A DNA stretch of 64,000 nucleotides, from positions 114,858-178,857 of the forward strand of contig NZ_QQXL01000004.1 in NCBI RefSeq assembly GCF_003640665.1, given 5' to 3'. Shown one piece after another: positions 23,252-31,673 of the stretch. This DNA comes from Galactobacter caseinivorans (GTDB lineage: Bacteria > Actinomycetota > Actinomycetes > Actinomycetales > Micrococcaceae). The notes under the pieces were generated by a model. It was not told the origin of the DNA. It saw only the letters and a program-made list of their open reading frames with translations, and ran no database searches. Numbering within the stretch: position 1 is the first letter of the stretch; every line of letters begins with the position of its first letter. The translations under genes were made by a program, and so were the position numbers.

Positions 23252-23923
23252 ATGAGCAGCAACCCGTACGACCCGGCTCAGCCCGGCCAGCAGCCGCAGC
23301 AGCCTTACGGCCAGCAGCAGCCGGCGCAGCAGCAGCCTTACGGCCAGCAGCACCAGCCCGCCGTGCAGTACCTGCCGCGCTTCTTCGTCAAGCAGCGCAT
23401 CACCATGATGGTGAATCGCTACGAGATCCGCATGGCGAACCCGGATGGCAGCGAGGGCCAGATCATCGGCGTGGCCCAGCAGAAGCGCATGGCGTTTAAG
23501 GAAGAGGTCACCTTCTATGGTGACGAGGCGCGCACCAAGCCGGTCTTCTCCTTCAAGGCCCGCTCCGTCATGGATCTGAACGCGGGGTACGACATCCGCG
23601 ACGCGGCCGGCACGCCCATCGGCTACTTCCAGAAGGACTTCAAGGCCAGCCTGCTGCGCTCCTCCTTCCACCTCAGCGCCCCGGGCATCGAGGCCTACGG
23701 GCAGGAGCGCAACCACACGGTCGCGATCGTGCGCCGCTTCATCGACTTCCCTATGGCTTTTCACTTCGACTTCACGGACAAGAACTCCAACCAGGTGGTC
23801 ATGTCCAGCGAGCGCAAGGCCTCCCTGCGGGACCGCTACACCGTCAACGTCCCGGATCAGCGCCTTGACTACCGCGTTGCCGCGGCAGTCGCCGTCGCGC
23901 TGGATGCCTTGATGCAGCGCTGA
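23252..23923 (+). CDS. LURP-one/scramblase-like (tubby C-terminal fold) protein
   Basis: 223 residues from ATG 23252. The first 45 residues are low complexity and Gln/Pro/Gly/Tyr-rich, with three QPYGQQ-like repeats. The remainder matches LURP-one-related beta-barrel proteins: RFFVKQRITMMVNRYEI, then QQKRMAFKEEVTFY, VFSFKARSVMDLNAGYDI, GTPIGYFQKDFKASLL and a final DYRVAAAVAVALDAL helix, which is the membrane-like central helix of the tubby/scramblase fold. Bacterial members are uncharacterised and may sense or bind lipids. A bidirectional terminator separates it from the convergent gluconate permease. Confidence 0.8.
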   Translation: MSSNPYDPAQPGQQPQQPYGQQQPAQQQPYGQQHQPAVQYLPRFFVKQRITMMVNRYEIRMANPDGSEGQIIGVAQQKRMAFKEEVTFYGDEARTKPVFSFKARSVMDLNAGYDIRDAAGTPIGYFQKDFKASLLRSSFHLSAPGIEAYGQERNHTVAIVRRFIDFPMAFHFDFTDKNSNQVVMSSERKASLRDRYTVNVPDQRLDYRVAAAVAVALDALMQR

Positions 23924-23958
23924 CGCACCTCGCGAGGTCTCGGCAGGCACCCAACGCC

Positions 23959-24088
23959 ACCACGCGGCGTCGGGCAGGCGCAGTAAAAAGGTGCCCCGCA
24001 CAAGATATGGACCGCGGGTCCATTTCCTGTGCGGGGCACTTTTTCGCGTGACGGTCAGGCGCAGATCATCTGCCCGACGCCGCGTGGT
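23959..24088. repeat. REP-like inverted pair enclosing a terminator
   Basis: ACCACGCGGCGTCGGGCAG (23959-23977) is the exact reverse complement of CTGCCCGACGCCGCGTGGT (24070-24088). The two arms are 92 bp apart and enclose a separate strong hairpin at 23985-24044. This nested arrangement, two REP arms around a hairpin, is REPIN-like. Confidence 0.8.
23985..24044. terminator. Bidirectional terminator between convergent genes
   Basis: AAAAAGGTGCCCCGCACA pairs with TGTGCGGGGCACTTTTT (one bulge), and the stem continues inward through ATGGACC/GGTCCAT. A-tract on one side and T-tract on the other make it usable from both strands, for the LURP-one-like gene and for the gluconate permease gene. Confidence 0.85.
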
Positions 24089-24114
24089 GCAGCCACCGGC
24101 GCGGCTCACCGCGG

Positions 24115-25515
24115 CTACATCAAACTGGCGAGCCCAAACAGCGCCGCCGCCACGGCAAAGCCGATCAGCGAGATGAGCGTCTCCAGCACCGTCCACGTCT
24201 TCAGAGTCGTCTTCACGTCCATCTCGAAGAAGCGGCTCACCAGCCAGAAGCCGGAATCGTTCACGTGGGAGGCGATCACGGAACCGGCCGCCACCACCAG
24301 CGCCATAGCGGCCAGCTGCAGCGGGTTGTAGCCCGCCGTCGCCACACCCTCGGCGATCAGACCAGCCGTGGTGGTCAGCGCCACGGTCGCGGAACCCTGG
24401 GCAACGCGCAGCAGTGCCGCGATGACGAAGCCGGCCAGGAAGAGCGGCATGTTGATGCTCTCAAGGGAACCCGAGAGCGCGTCGCCAATGCCAGAGGAGC
24501 GCAGCACCCCGCCAAACATGCCGCCGGCGCCCGTGATCAGGATGACGGAGCAGACCGGGCCAAGAGCGGACTCCACCTGGTTCTGCACGTCCTGACGGGA
24601 GAGCCCACGCTTGAGGCCCAAGACCACGGACGCGACCACCACGGTGATGAGCAGCGCCACCGGAGTCTCGCCCAAGGCCACCAGCACCTGGAACCAGGAC
24701 TGCCCGGCCGTGGCCTTGTCCACCACTTCACTCTTGGCCAGCGTGCTGAGCCCGGTGTTCATGAAGATGAGCACCAGCGGCAGCAGCAACACGGACATGA
24801 CCACGCCAAAGCGCGGCGGGTTGGCCAGCTGCTTCTCGCCGGCCTCGCCCAGCAGGGCCGGGATGGGCAGCACCCACTTCTTCCCGGCGTAGCGGGCAAA
24901 GAGGTAAGCGCCGAAGTACCAGGCGGGCAGCGCAACAACCAGGCCGAGCAGCAGGACCAGGCCCACGTTGGCGCCAAGGAAGGTCGCGGCGGACACTGGT
25001 CCGGGGTGCGGGGGCACAAACACGTGCATCACGGAGAAGCCACCCGCGGCAGCGAGTCCGTAGGTCAACAGCGAGCCGTTCAAGCGCCGGGCCACGGCAA
25101 AGACGACAGGGAGCATGACCACAAGCCCGGCGTCGAAGAAGATGGGGAAGCCAAAGAGCAGGGAGGCGACGCCCAGGGCAAAGGCCGCGCGCTTCTCACC
25201 GAACGCCTTCACAAAGCGATCCGCCAGCACCTGTGCGCCGCCAGAGGTCTCCACGAGCCGGCCAAGCATGGCGCCGAGTCCCACGAGTAGCGCCACGGTG
25301 CCGAGCGTGCCGCCAAAGCCCCCCGTGAGCACCCCCACCACCTTGCCCGCGGGAATGCCTGCGGCAAAGGCGGTGATGAGGCTGACGATCACGAGCGAGA
25401 GCAGCGCGTGAATCTTCAGGTAAATGATCATGACCAGCAGCAGCGCCACGGCGCCCGCGGCGATGAGCAGCAGCGCCCAGGCGGGCATGGTTTGTGTCCA
25501 GCCTTCGATCATCAT
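24115..25515 (-). CDS. Gluconate permease, GntP family
   Basis: 466 residues, an inner-membrane proton symporter for gluconate with 12-14 hydrophobic segments. Family blocks include MIIYLKIHALLSLVIVS near the N-terminus, GFGGTLGTVALLVGLGAMLG, FGFPIFFDAGLVVMLPV, HVFVPPHPGPVSAA, LITGAGGMFGGVLRSSGIG and IASHVNDSGFWLVSRF near the C-terminus. All are strongly conserved in GntP/GntT proteins. The start overlaps the gluconokinase stop (ATGA at 25512-25515), so kinase and permease are translationally coupled. A divergent GntR-type gene presumably regulates both. Confidence 0.95.
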   Translation of the reverse strand: MMIEGWTQTMPAWALLLIAAGAVALLLVMIIYLKIHALLSLVIVSLITAFAAGIPAGKVVGVLTGGFGGTLGTVALLVGLGAMLGRLVETSGGAQVLADRFVKAFGEKRAAFALGVASLLFGFPIFFDAGLVVMLPVVFAVARRLNGSLLTYGLAAAGGFSVMHVFVPPHPGPVSAATFLGANVGLVLLLGLVVALPAWYFGAYLFARYAGKKWVLPIPALLGEAGEKQLANPPRFGVVMSVLLLPLVLIFMNTGLSTLAKSEVVDKATAGQSWFQVLVALGETPVALLITVVVASVVLGLKRGLSRQDVQNQVESALGPVCSVILITGAGGMFGGVLRSSGIGDALSGSLESINMPLFLAGFVIAALLRVAQGSATVALTTTAGLIAEGVATAGYNPLQLAAMALVVAAGSVIASHVNDSGFWLVSRFFEMDVKTTLKTWTVLETLISLIGFAVAAALFGLASLM

Positions 25516-26060
25516 GCGAGGTTCCTTCCGTGGGGATCCGCACCGAGCAGATCAGTGAGTCCGGCCAGTGCGTCCGTCAGCAGATCCTGCGGAGAGCCGT
25601 TGTTGGGGAGCATGTGCCCGTCCTCGTCCGGCTCCAGCGGTTCCAGGGTGGCGAGCTGGCTTGGCAGCAGCGAGGCCGGCATGAAGTGGCCCTCGCGGTG
25701 ATTCATGCGGTCCTCAATCACCTCAGTTGGCGCCGTGATCTGCAAGAAGACCACGCGCCCGCGGGCGGTTTCTAGCAGCTCGCGGTACTCGCGCTTGAGC
25801 GCCGAGCAGGTGACCACGGACCCGGAGCCGTTGTCTGCGTGCTGACTCATCCAGTCGCGGATGGAGCCAAGCCACGGCCAGCGGTCCTCATCTGTCAGCG
25901 GGATCCCCGCGGACATCTTGTTGATGTTGCTCTCCGGGTGGAACTCGTCCGCCTCCGCAAACGGCCACCCCAGCTCCTGTGAGAGCGACGTCGCGAGAGT
26001 GGTCTTGCCTGAGCCGGAGATGCCCATGACAACCACGTGAACTGCCGGTAACGGGGCCAC
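25512..26060 (-). CDS. Gluconokinase
   Basis: 182 residues from GTG 26060, which has AAGGAGG four bases upstream. It phosphorylates D-gluconate to 6-phosphogluconate for the pentose phosphate pathway. The P-loop is VVMGISGSGKTTLA near residue 10. The substrate-binding segments FAEADEFHPESNINKMSAGIPL (in part) and DEDRWPWLGSIRDW are nearly invariant in the family, as are SALKREYRELL and HFMPASLLPSQLATLEPLE. Length is standard. It is the first gene of the gntK-gntP unit, divergent from the GntR gene across about 144 bp. Confidence 0.96.
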   Translation of the reverse strand: MAPLPAVHVVVMGISGSGKTTLATSLSQELGWPFAEADEFHPESNINKMSAGIPLTDEDRWPWLGSIRDWMSQHADNGSGSVVTCSALKREYRELLETARGRVVFLQITAPTEVIEDRMNHREGHFMPASLLPSQLATLEPLEPDEDGHMLPNNGSPQDLLTDALAGLTDLLGADPHGRNLA

Positions 26061-26204
26061 ACTGCCTCCTTGAAATGCTGATGAACGATGCCCAACGGTG
26101 ATCAAAGTAACACTTAGCCCGCTGCTGGCGCTAGGGTCAGGTGTCCAAGGTCAGGCGCCGGGCGGGGTGTGGTGAAGAATGGAACAAACCTTTCAGGAGG
26201 CGTG

Positions 26205-26912
26205 GTGTTACCAGTAAGGCAGGCGGTGCTGCGGCAGGACGCGATCTTGCAGGAGCTGGGCCGCGAGGTGGTGGACGGTCTTGTCGCCGCCGGGCATCGC
26301 TACAAACTCGAGGCCCTGGTGGCGCGCTTTGACGTGTCCCGGACCGTGATTCGCGACGTGATCAGGACCCTGGAGTCCTTTGGGCTCGTGTCCCCGAAGC
26401 GCAGCATCGGCGTAGTGGTGAACCCGATGACGGACTGGAACGTCCACGCGCCGTCCGTCATCCGCTGGCGCCTGGAGGGTCACGACCGCGACACCCAGTT
26501 CAGGGAACTGACAGAGCTGCGCATCGCGGTGGAACCGCTTGCCGCCTCCGGCGCAGCCATGCAGGCCCCCGCCCAGGCCAGGGAGCGCCTTGAAGTCCTC
26601 GCCACCACCCTCAGGGAACTGGGCGAGGCCGGTGACTTGGAGGCGTTTCTTGAAGCGGACGTGGAGTTTCACGCCCTGATCCTCAAGCACTCCGGCAACA
26701 GCATGTTCGCCGCCCTGGATGACGTAGTGGCAGAGGTGCTGGCCGGCCGCACGCACGCGGGGCTCATGCCCTTCCACCCGCGGGAGGAAGCGCTACGGGC
26801 CCACGAGGGGCTCGCGGCAGCAATTGCCCGGGGCGATAGTGCGGCCGCGGAGGAGCAAAGCCGAGCACTGCTCACCGAGGTGAACACGGCCCTGGTGCGC
26901 CGGGAGGCCTAA
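26205..26912 (+). CDS. GntR-family (FCD domain) regulator, probable gluconate repressor
   Basis: About 235 residues from GTG 26205, four bases after AGGAGG; GTG 26169 would add 12. The N-terminal winged helix has LEALVARFDVSRTVIRDVIRTLESFGLV, shown here as consecutive blocks LEALVARFDVSRTVIRD and RTLESFGLV. The C-terminal FCD effector domain contains LTELRIAVEPLAASGAA (Asp/Arg metal-site helix replaced by E-L-R), EADVEFHALILKHSGNS and HEGLAAAIARGDS with its conserved His. FCD regulators bind organic acids such as gluconate. Divergence from gntK-gntP makes it the likely local regulator. I could not define the operator with confidence. Confidence 0.9.
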   Translation: MLPVRQAVLRQDAILQELGREVVDGLVAAGHRYKLEALVARFDVSRTVIRDVIRTLESFGLVSPKRSIGVVVNPMTDWNVHAPSVIRWRLEGHDRDTQFRELTELRIAVEPLAASGAAMQAPAQARERLEVLATTLRELGEAGDLEAFLEADVEFHALILKHSGNSMFAALDDVVAEVLAGRTHAGLMPFHPREEALRAHEGLAAAIARGDSAAAEEQSRALLTEVNTALVRREA

Positions 26913-27368
26913 TCTCGACAAGAAAACCCCCGAGATTCCGGGCCTGAGCGCGCGCGGACCAAGAGATTTTTCCCAAGCGGGTGCACAACTCGCGTTTTAC
27001 GCGTACAGTGTGGAATGTGAGTGAGAAATCGCGCACGATGCAAAAGAAGTAGATCGGCTTTATCTGCTTGAACCTCGTTCGGTTTCACCGCTGGACGCCT
27101 GACTGAATTGATTTCGTATTACTGTTTTCTCCTCCCGGTGAATCAAACCCGGGACGCCTTCCCAGGTACCTCTCCCCGCCTCACGGTGGGATGCGAGACC
27201 CGGACGGCCCCGAACCTCCACTACTTGGATAGCGCGAAGCGCACCTGCGCCCCCGCTGCCGTCCACCCCGGTTCCACATCCCGTGAGAATCGGCCACCAT
27301 CCCTCCGCATCGAAGTCGTCGGCGCGGAATGACCGGGTTTTCCGGTCGGCAACATGAAGGAAATTAAC
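26913..27368. promoter_or_regulatory. Long leader of the cold-shock gene
   Basis: 456 bp without a convincing gene. A promoter candidate is GTGCAC, 17 bp, TACAGT near 26980-27008, giving a leader of roughly 350 nt as is common for cspA mRNAs. A small perfect hairpin GACCGG/CCGGTC (27331-27347) sits just upstream of the AAGGA site at 27357. AATCTCG/CGAGATT near 26911-26937 forms a weak hairpin at the end of the GntR gene. Confidence 0.45.
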
Positions 27369-27572
27369 ATGGCTTCTGGCACTGTGAAGTGGTTCAACGG
27401 CGAAAAGGGCTTCGGCTTTATTGCTCCCGACGATGGCTCCGCCGACGTCTTCGCTCACTTCTCCGCAATCTCCGGCTCCGGCTTCCGCAACCTGGAAGAG
27501 GGCCAGCGCGTCGAGTTCGAGACGGTCTCCGGCCCCAAGGGTCTGCAGGCTGCTGACATCCGCGCCCTCTGA
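27369..27572 (+). CDS. cspA: Cold-shock protein (CspA family)
   Basis: 67 residues, the standard length. A single cold-shock domain with both RNP motifs: [17 protein letters not shown] (RNP1 K-G-F-G-F-I) and DVFAHFSAI (RNP2). It binds single-stranded RNA and DNA and melts mRNA structure. ATG 27369 follows AAGGAA; an upstream in-frame ATG at 27354 would add five residues and is less likely. It is monocistronic, with a long structured leader and a clean terminator after it. Confidence 0.97.
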   Translation: MASGTVKWFNGEKGFGFIAPDDGSADVFAHFSAISGSGFRNLEEGQRVEFETVSGPKGLQAADIRAL

Positions 27573-27613
27573 TCTCAGAGAACGCAACGCGCTCCTTGTG
27601 AGCACGTAGCAAG

Positions 27614-27645
27614 AAGGGCGGGAGCATTGCGCTCCCGCCCTTTTT
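27614..27645 (+). terminator. Rho-independent terminator of cspA
   Basis: GGGCGGGAGC (27616-27625), loop ATTGC, GCTCCCGCCC (27631-27640), then TTTTT. A textbook intrinsic terminator, also facing the convergent alarmone synthetase gene. Confidence 0.93.
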
Positions 27646-27661
27646 CTATGCCCTGACGCGC

Positions 27662-28405
27662 TCAGCCCACCTCGCCGTGCAGCTCCCGATGCAGGCGCTC
27701 CATGCGAGAGTCCAGTTGAGAGGCAATCTCCGCGGCCTCGGTGAGTTCGGAGACAATCTTCTCCGGGACGTTGCTGGCGAATTTGTAATAGATCTTGTGC
27801 TCCAGCGAGGCCCAGAAGTCCATGGCGATGGTGCGGAACTGGATCTCCACGGTCACGGGCACGGGTCCGGTGGAGAGGAAGACCGGCACCTGCACCACGG
27901 CGTGCAGGCTCTTGTACCCGCTGGGCTTTGGCTTGGCGATGTAGTCCTTGACCTTGAGCACCGTGATGTCATCCTGCCGGGTCAGCAGGTCAAAGAGTCG
28001 GTACACATCCTTGGTGAAGCTGCACGTCACGCGGGCGCCGGCAATGTCGGTGATCTGTTCCTTGATGGCGTCCATGTCCGGGAGCACCTCCCGCCGCCCG
28101 ATCTTCTCCACGATGCTTTCCGGTGTCTTGACTCGGGTGGAGACGTGCTCAATGGGGTTGTAGGCGTGCATGTGCAAGAACTCATCCCGCAGGATCGCGA
28201 GCTTGGTCTCTACCTCACGCAGCCCAAATTGGTACTCCAGCATGAAGCGTTGCATCTGGGCCCGCAGTTCCCGCAGCTGTTCACCGTCCACGGCCCCTAG
28301 TGCCCCTGGGCTCAACTGCCCGGCCCCCAGTTTGCCGCTCGCCAGTTTGCCTACGGCGGCCTGGATGTCTCGGCCTAAGGATTCCGCCGACTGTCCCTCT
28401 TGCAT
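27662..28405 (-). CDS. Small alarmone synthetase (RelA/SpoT-domain GTP pyrophosphokinase)
   Basis: 247 residues with only the synthetase domain; no hydrolase, TGS or ACT regions. Motifs are RVKTPESIVEKI (ATP-binding Arg/Lys), ITDIAGARVTCSF, VKDYIAKPKPSGYKSLH (G-loop), VEIQFRTIAMDFWASLEHK (in part, with catalytic Glu in E-I-Q-F-R-T). These match RelQ/YjbM-type (p)ppGpp synthetases, which respond to stress mainly at the transcriptional level. The first 45 residues are a Gly/Ala-rich extension of uncertain role, coded by repeated GCC/CAG-rich units (ASGKLGAGQL). It is alone on its strand. Confidence 0.93.
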   Translation of the reverse strand: MQEGQSAESLGRDIQAAVGKLASGKLGAGQLSPGALGAVDGEQLRELRAQMQRFMLEYQFGLREVETKLAILRDEFLHMHAYNPIEHVSTRVKTPESIVEKIGRREVLPDMDAIKEQITDIAGARVTCSFTKDVYRLFDLLTRQDDITVLKVKDYIAKPKPSGYKSLHAVVQVPVFLSTGPVPVTVEIQFRTIAMDFWASLEHKIYYKFASNVPEKIVSELTEAAEIASQLDSRMERLHRELHGEVG

Positions 28406-28491
28406 GTCTCCCCCTGGTCGCGGCGTCCTGGCGACGCCCCCGCGGGATCAAGACTCTCACGCCACCCTGTGCCGCGGGGTAGCGTCGCGGC

Positions 28492-29580
28492 ATGGGCATT
28501 CTTGAGGCTGTGGAGATTCGGCATTCCCCTGAGCGGGTCATGGAGTGGTTTGCCCGGCCCGGCGCCTTTGCGAGGCTGGCCCCGCCGTGGATGCCGGCGC
28601 GCCTGGTGCGCGAGTCCGCCTCGCTGGCGGACGGCACCGCAGTGCTCGCCCTGCCGTTTGGCCTGCTGTGGGCGGCCCGTCACCAACCGCATGGCTACCT
28701 TCCGGGCAGGCGCTTTGAGGATCGTTCCGCGGTGGTCGGCCTGCGCAGCGCGCCCATGGGCCTGTTCCCCTGGATCCACGAGCACGGCTTTGAACCCACG
28801 CCGCAGGGCCACACGCTCATGAGCGATTCCCTCCGCACCCCCATCCCGCCCCGTCTGCTGCGTCCCATGATCCGCTTCCGCCAGCGCCAGGTGGCGTGGG
28901 ACCTGCAGCGCCATGCGGACGCGGAACAGGCTGGCGCCCGCTCCATGGTGATCGCCTTGGCTGCGGAGGATGGCGAGTTGAGCCGGGCCTTGACCGCCTT
29001 CCTGAGCACGGGCGGGCATCGCGTGATCCGTTTGGTGCACCACGCGGGCACCGGGCATGGCGCGCGCCAGTGGCACCCGCATGCACCAACCCCCGGTCTG
29101 CTCCAGGGGTGTGACGCCGTGATTGCCTGGGGCGCGGACGCGGAGGCGTCCGGCCTCCTGGTGCGAGAGGCCGCGCACGCGGGCGTGAGCGTCGCGGTGC
29201 TCGGTGAGGAGCACCTGCCCGACGCCGTGTGGTCACCAAACCCCGCTGCCTCACCGCCTGCACCGCGCGTCGTGCACATCCGGGCCGGATACGTTCTGGG
29301 TTCGGGTGCGGCCGAGCGTGGAATGCTGCGCCGGGGAACCCCAGCGCGCGGTGCGTGGATTGGGCTGGATGACCTGGTGGACGTGGTGCATCGATGCCTG
29401 TGGGACGCAGCCCTTCGGGGCACGGTGCTGGCGGCCGCGCCGTCCTCGCTCCCTGGCGCGGAGATGGATCCAGGGCTGCGCAGCACCGGGCACCGTTTCC
29501 GATACCCGGAGCTGAGCGCGGCCCTGCGGCACACCTTGGGCCGGGAGACCCAGGATCAGATCCCGAACGCGGGCGGGTAG
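28492..29580 (+). CDS. SRPBCC domain fused to a degenerate SDR39U1-type epimerase
   Basis: 362 residues. Residues 1-145 form an SRPBCC (START-like) domain with HSPERVMEWFARPGAFARL, as in fused TIGR01777 proteins. From about 150 the layout follows the NAD-dependent epimerase YfcH/SDR39U1: AFLSTGGHRVIRLVH, then DDLVDVVHRCL and FRYPELSAALRHTLG at the end. The normal dinucleotide loop G-A-S-G-x-I-G is replaced by AAEDGELSRA, and the usual NLAG motif by IAWGADA. The Rossmann site therefore looks lost, and the domain is about 80 residues short. It may be an inactive derivative with a binding role. Its 3' end overlaps the convergent GNAT gene by 25 bp. Confidence 0.75.
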   Translation: MGILEAVEIRHSPERVMEWFARPGAFARLAPPWMPARLVRESASLADGTAVLALPFGLLWAARHQPHGYLPGRRFEDRSAVVGLRSAPMGLFPWIHEHGFEPTPQGHTLMSDSLRTPIPPRLLRPMIRFRQRQVAWDLQRHADAEQAGARSMVIALAAEDGELSRALTAFLSTGGHRVIRLVHHAGTGHGARQWHPHAPTPGLLQGCDAVIAWGADAEASGLLVREAAHAGVSVAVLGEEHLPDAVWSPNPAASPPAPRVVHIRAGYVLGSGAAERGMLRRGTPARGAWIGLDDLVDVVHRCLWDAALRGTVLAAAPSSLPGAEMDPGLRSTGHRFRYPELSAALRHTLGRETQDQIPNAGG

Positions 29581-30086
29581 CTGATCTCCCCGCGCGGGGT
29601 GGGCCGGGAGGGGTCCAATGAAAGGGCTAGAAAGTAGCCCTCTGGCACCTCGAACGGGCCGGTGACCCCCATGGAAGCGGCGGGTACAAAGCCGAAGCGG
29701 GGGTAGTACGCCGCGTGGCCAAGGACCACCACCAGGTTCTCACCGGCCGCCCGCGCCGTCTCAAGGCCGGCCCGGATCGCAGCGGAGCCAGCCCCGCTGC
29801 CCTGAAACTGCGGCAGGGTGGCGCAGGGGGCCAGCGCCAGCGCGTCCTGCCCGCCCACGCGGCACCGAGTGAGCAGTGCGTGCGAAACCACCTCATCGCC
29901 GTCGGGCGCTGTGGCCACCGTGGAAAGCCCGTGGATCCAGGCGCCCGGGTCCCGCCGGAGCGCGTCCACCAGATCCGCCTCCGCCGCCGTCTCAAAGGCC
30001 GCCGCGTTTACCCGGTGGACCGCCGCAGCGTCCGCCGGCCGCTCCGGCCGCGTGACCCAAGGAACGTTGTTCTGACCTGAACTCAT
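29556..30086 (-). CDS. GNAT-family N-acetyltransferase (YhbS-like)
   Basis: 176 residues from ATG 30086. The catalytic core is CATLPQFQGSGAGSAAIRAGL (in part; acetyl-CoA loop Q-x-x-G-x-G/A) followed by VVVLGHAAYYPRFGFVPA, the H-x-x-Y-Y-x-R-F-G-F block of the YhbS/COG3153 subfamily, and by EGYFLALSLDP. The acceptor is unknown. Its ATG overlaps the rsgA stop by one base (TGATG), so the two genes form an operon. Its end overlaps the convergent SRPBCC-epimerase gene. Confidence 0.9.
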   Translation of the reverse strand: MSSGQNNVPWVTRPERPADAAAVHRVNAAAFETAAEADLVDALRRDPGAWIHGLSTVATAPDGDEVVSHALLTRCRVGGQDALALAPCATLPQFQGSGAGSAAIRAGLETARAAGENLVVVLGHAAYYPRFGFVPAASMGVTGPFEVPEGYFLALSLDPSRPTPRGEISYPPAFGI

Positions 30087-31249
30087 CACTGATCCCCCCT
30101 GTTGAACCGGTTGCCGGGAATCTTTTTCATGTCGCGAATCTGACGCGCCGTGGACTTCACCCGCGCAGTGCGTGCCGAGCGAGCCTTGGCGTCGGTGCGG
30201 GAGGCCTGCCACGCGGTCTCGCGAAGCAGCTTGCGATAACTTTCCAGCCGACGCTCGCCCAGCGTGCCCGCCGCAATCGCGTCAAGGACCGCACAACCCG
30301 GCTCGGTGCGGTGCTCGCAATCGCCAAAACGACACTCGAGCGCCAGCGCCTCCACGTCGGCGAAGGTGCGCCCGAGCCCCTCGTCGCTGCCGGTCAGGCC
30401 AATGGAGCGCAGCCCCGGGGTGTCCAGGAGCACGCCTCCGCCGGGCAGGGGCAACAGCTCGCGCCACGCAGTGGTGTGCCGGCCCTTGCCGTCCGCCTCA
30501 CGCACGTCCCCAGTGGCGAGCAACTCCTGGCCAAGCAGGCGGTTGCCGAGCGTGGATTTACCGGCGCCGGAGGGCCCCAACAGCACCACCGTCCCGTGCA
30601 CGACGGCGGCCAGCGCCTCCGTGCCCTGGTCCAGGCTGGCGCTGGTCAGGATCACGTCCACCCCCAGTGCTACCTGTCTCATGTCCGCGAGCGCGGCCTC
30701 CGGATCGGCCTGGGCATCCGCCTTGGTCAGGGCTACGACGGGGCGCGCCCCGCTCTCCCACGCGAGCGCCAGCAGGCGTTCGGTGCGGGTGTGGCGCAGG
30801 GGCGCGGCGAGGGAGACCGTCACCACCACCGTGTCCACGTTGGCCGCCAGCACTTGCCCGCGAGAGGAGCCGTCCGCGCTGGACCTGGCCAGCGCGGTGC
30901 GCCGCGGAAGGATGGCATCTAGCAGGGCCGGGTCCGCCCCAGTGGCTGGGATGATCGCGAGCCAGTCTCCCGTGGTCGGGGTGTCCTCAGGCCCGTGGTG
31001 GTGGGCGCCCTGGAGGAGAACCCGGGCGGGGCCGTGCTCCGTGAGGACCTCACACAGCCCGCGTTCTGCGCGCAGGACGCGTGCGGGGACGGAGCCTGGC
31101 TTGGCGTGTTCGGTGAAGGCGTCAGCCCAGGACTGGTCCCACCCCAGGTCGGTGAGTGAGGCGGCGCTGGTGTCGGTGTGGGTGTGGGTGTCGGCGGTGC
31201 CGGCGTGAGTGTTGTTGGCGTTGGAAAAGGAAGAACGGTGCAGAGACAA
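30086..31249 (-). CDS. rsgA: Ribosome small-subunit GTPase RsgA
   Basis: 387 residues from a TTG at 31249 with AAAGG nine bases upstream. RsgA is a circularly permuted GTPase that checks the late 30S decoding centre. In order: a Thr/His-rich leader (residues 12-30), an OB-fold (ARVLRAERGLCEVL), G4 ALTKAD, G1 VLLGPSGAGKSTLGN, G2-like KGRHTT, G3 LLDTPGLRS, and the zinc site in LECRFGDCEHRTEPGC (Cys-x5-Cys-x-His-x5-Cys). The C-terminal basic helix region ends NRFNRGDQ. The permuted G4-G1-G2-G3 order is diagnostic. Co-transcribed with the GNAT gene. Confidence 0.95.
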   Translation of the reverse strand: MSLHRSSFSNANNTHAGTADTHTHTDTSAASLTDLGWDQSWADAFTEHAKPGSVPARVLRAERGLCEVLTEHGPARVLLQGAHHHGPEDTPTTGDWLAIIPATGADPALLDAILPRRTALARSSADGSSRGQVLAANVDTVVVTVSLAAPLRHTRTERLLALAWESGARPVVALTKADAQADPEAALADMRQVALGVDVILTSASLDQGTEALAAVVHGTVVLLGPSGAGKSTLGNRLLGQELLATGDVREADGKGRHTTAWRELLPLPGGGVLLDTPGLRSIGLTGSDEGLGRTFADVEALALECRFGDCEHRTEPGCAVLDAIAAGTLGERRLESYRKLLRETAWQASRTDAKARSARTARVKSTARQIRDMKKIPGNRFNRGDQ

Positions 31250-31545
31250 GGGAGAGACCTTTGCTCGTGGACCAGACGCGTTGGGTGCATCGACGGTGCG
31301 ATGCCGACCGTGCGCGCATCAAGGCGCTACGGCGTAAAGAGTGTCAGGCGCTGGGCCGGGAGGTGTGGGAACTGGGCATCTGATCGCTTGGTACGTCATG
31401 GCGCACGGCAATCGTGGTCTGGGCAGTCATCTGTCACACCTCCTCTTCTTCTACTCGCTTGGCCGGCGGCTGATCCTCGGTGCCACGCGGCACCGGCTGG
31501 ACAACGCCGCTGATTCGGAACGTTAGCACCTGCGCCGGGACAGAT
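31250..31545. other. Intergenic region upstream of rsgA
   Basis: About 300 bp between the rsgA start and the hairpin of sRNA-like element B. It should contain the rsgA promoter on the minus strand. Short open frames on the plus strand exist but have no recognisable product or ribosome site. I see no further specific structure. Confidence 0.5.
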
Positions 31546-31652
31546 GAAGGCCCCGAGCGATCTTGGGGAAAATCGCTCGGGGCCTTCGCGTCATCACTCG
31601 CACCCTTTGAGGTAGTTAAAACAATAATGACGCTCCCTGTAAATCCGCTGAG
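31546..31652 (-). ncRNA. sRNA-like element copy B
   Basis: Read on the minus strand: CTCAGC (31652-31647), 20 bp, TATTGT (31626-31621), TTTAACTACCTC, the core AAGGGTGCGAGTGATGAC, GCG, then hairpin GAAGGCCCCGAGCGATTTT / AAGATCGCTCGGGGCCTTC ending at 31546. Stem bases differ from the other copies yet pairing is kept. No T-tract follows. It points away from the ABC-2-like gene at 31674 and toward rsgA. Confidence 0.5.
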
Positions 31653-31673
31653 CGCCATCCTGGAGTTGCATGG

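Noticed and set aside
27000-27010. TACAGT before cspA as a sixth member of the sRNA-like family
   Set aside because: The -10-like box is similar, but there is no CACAGG box at 20 bp and no conserved core or hairpin follows.
27108-27332. Open frame of 74 codons in the cspA leader
   Set aside because: No ribosome site, odd composition and no recognisable product; the region is better explained as the long cold-shock leader.
31156-31526. Several plus-strand small frames between rsgA and sRNA-like element B
   Set aside because: They overlap the rsgA start or use different frames, lack ribosome sites and have no family match; kept only as intergenic.
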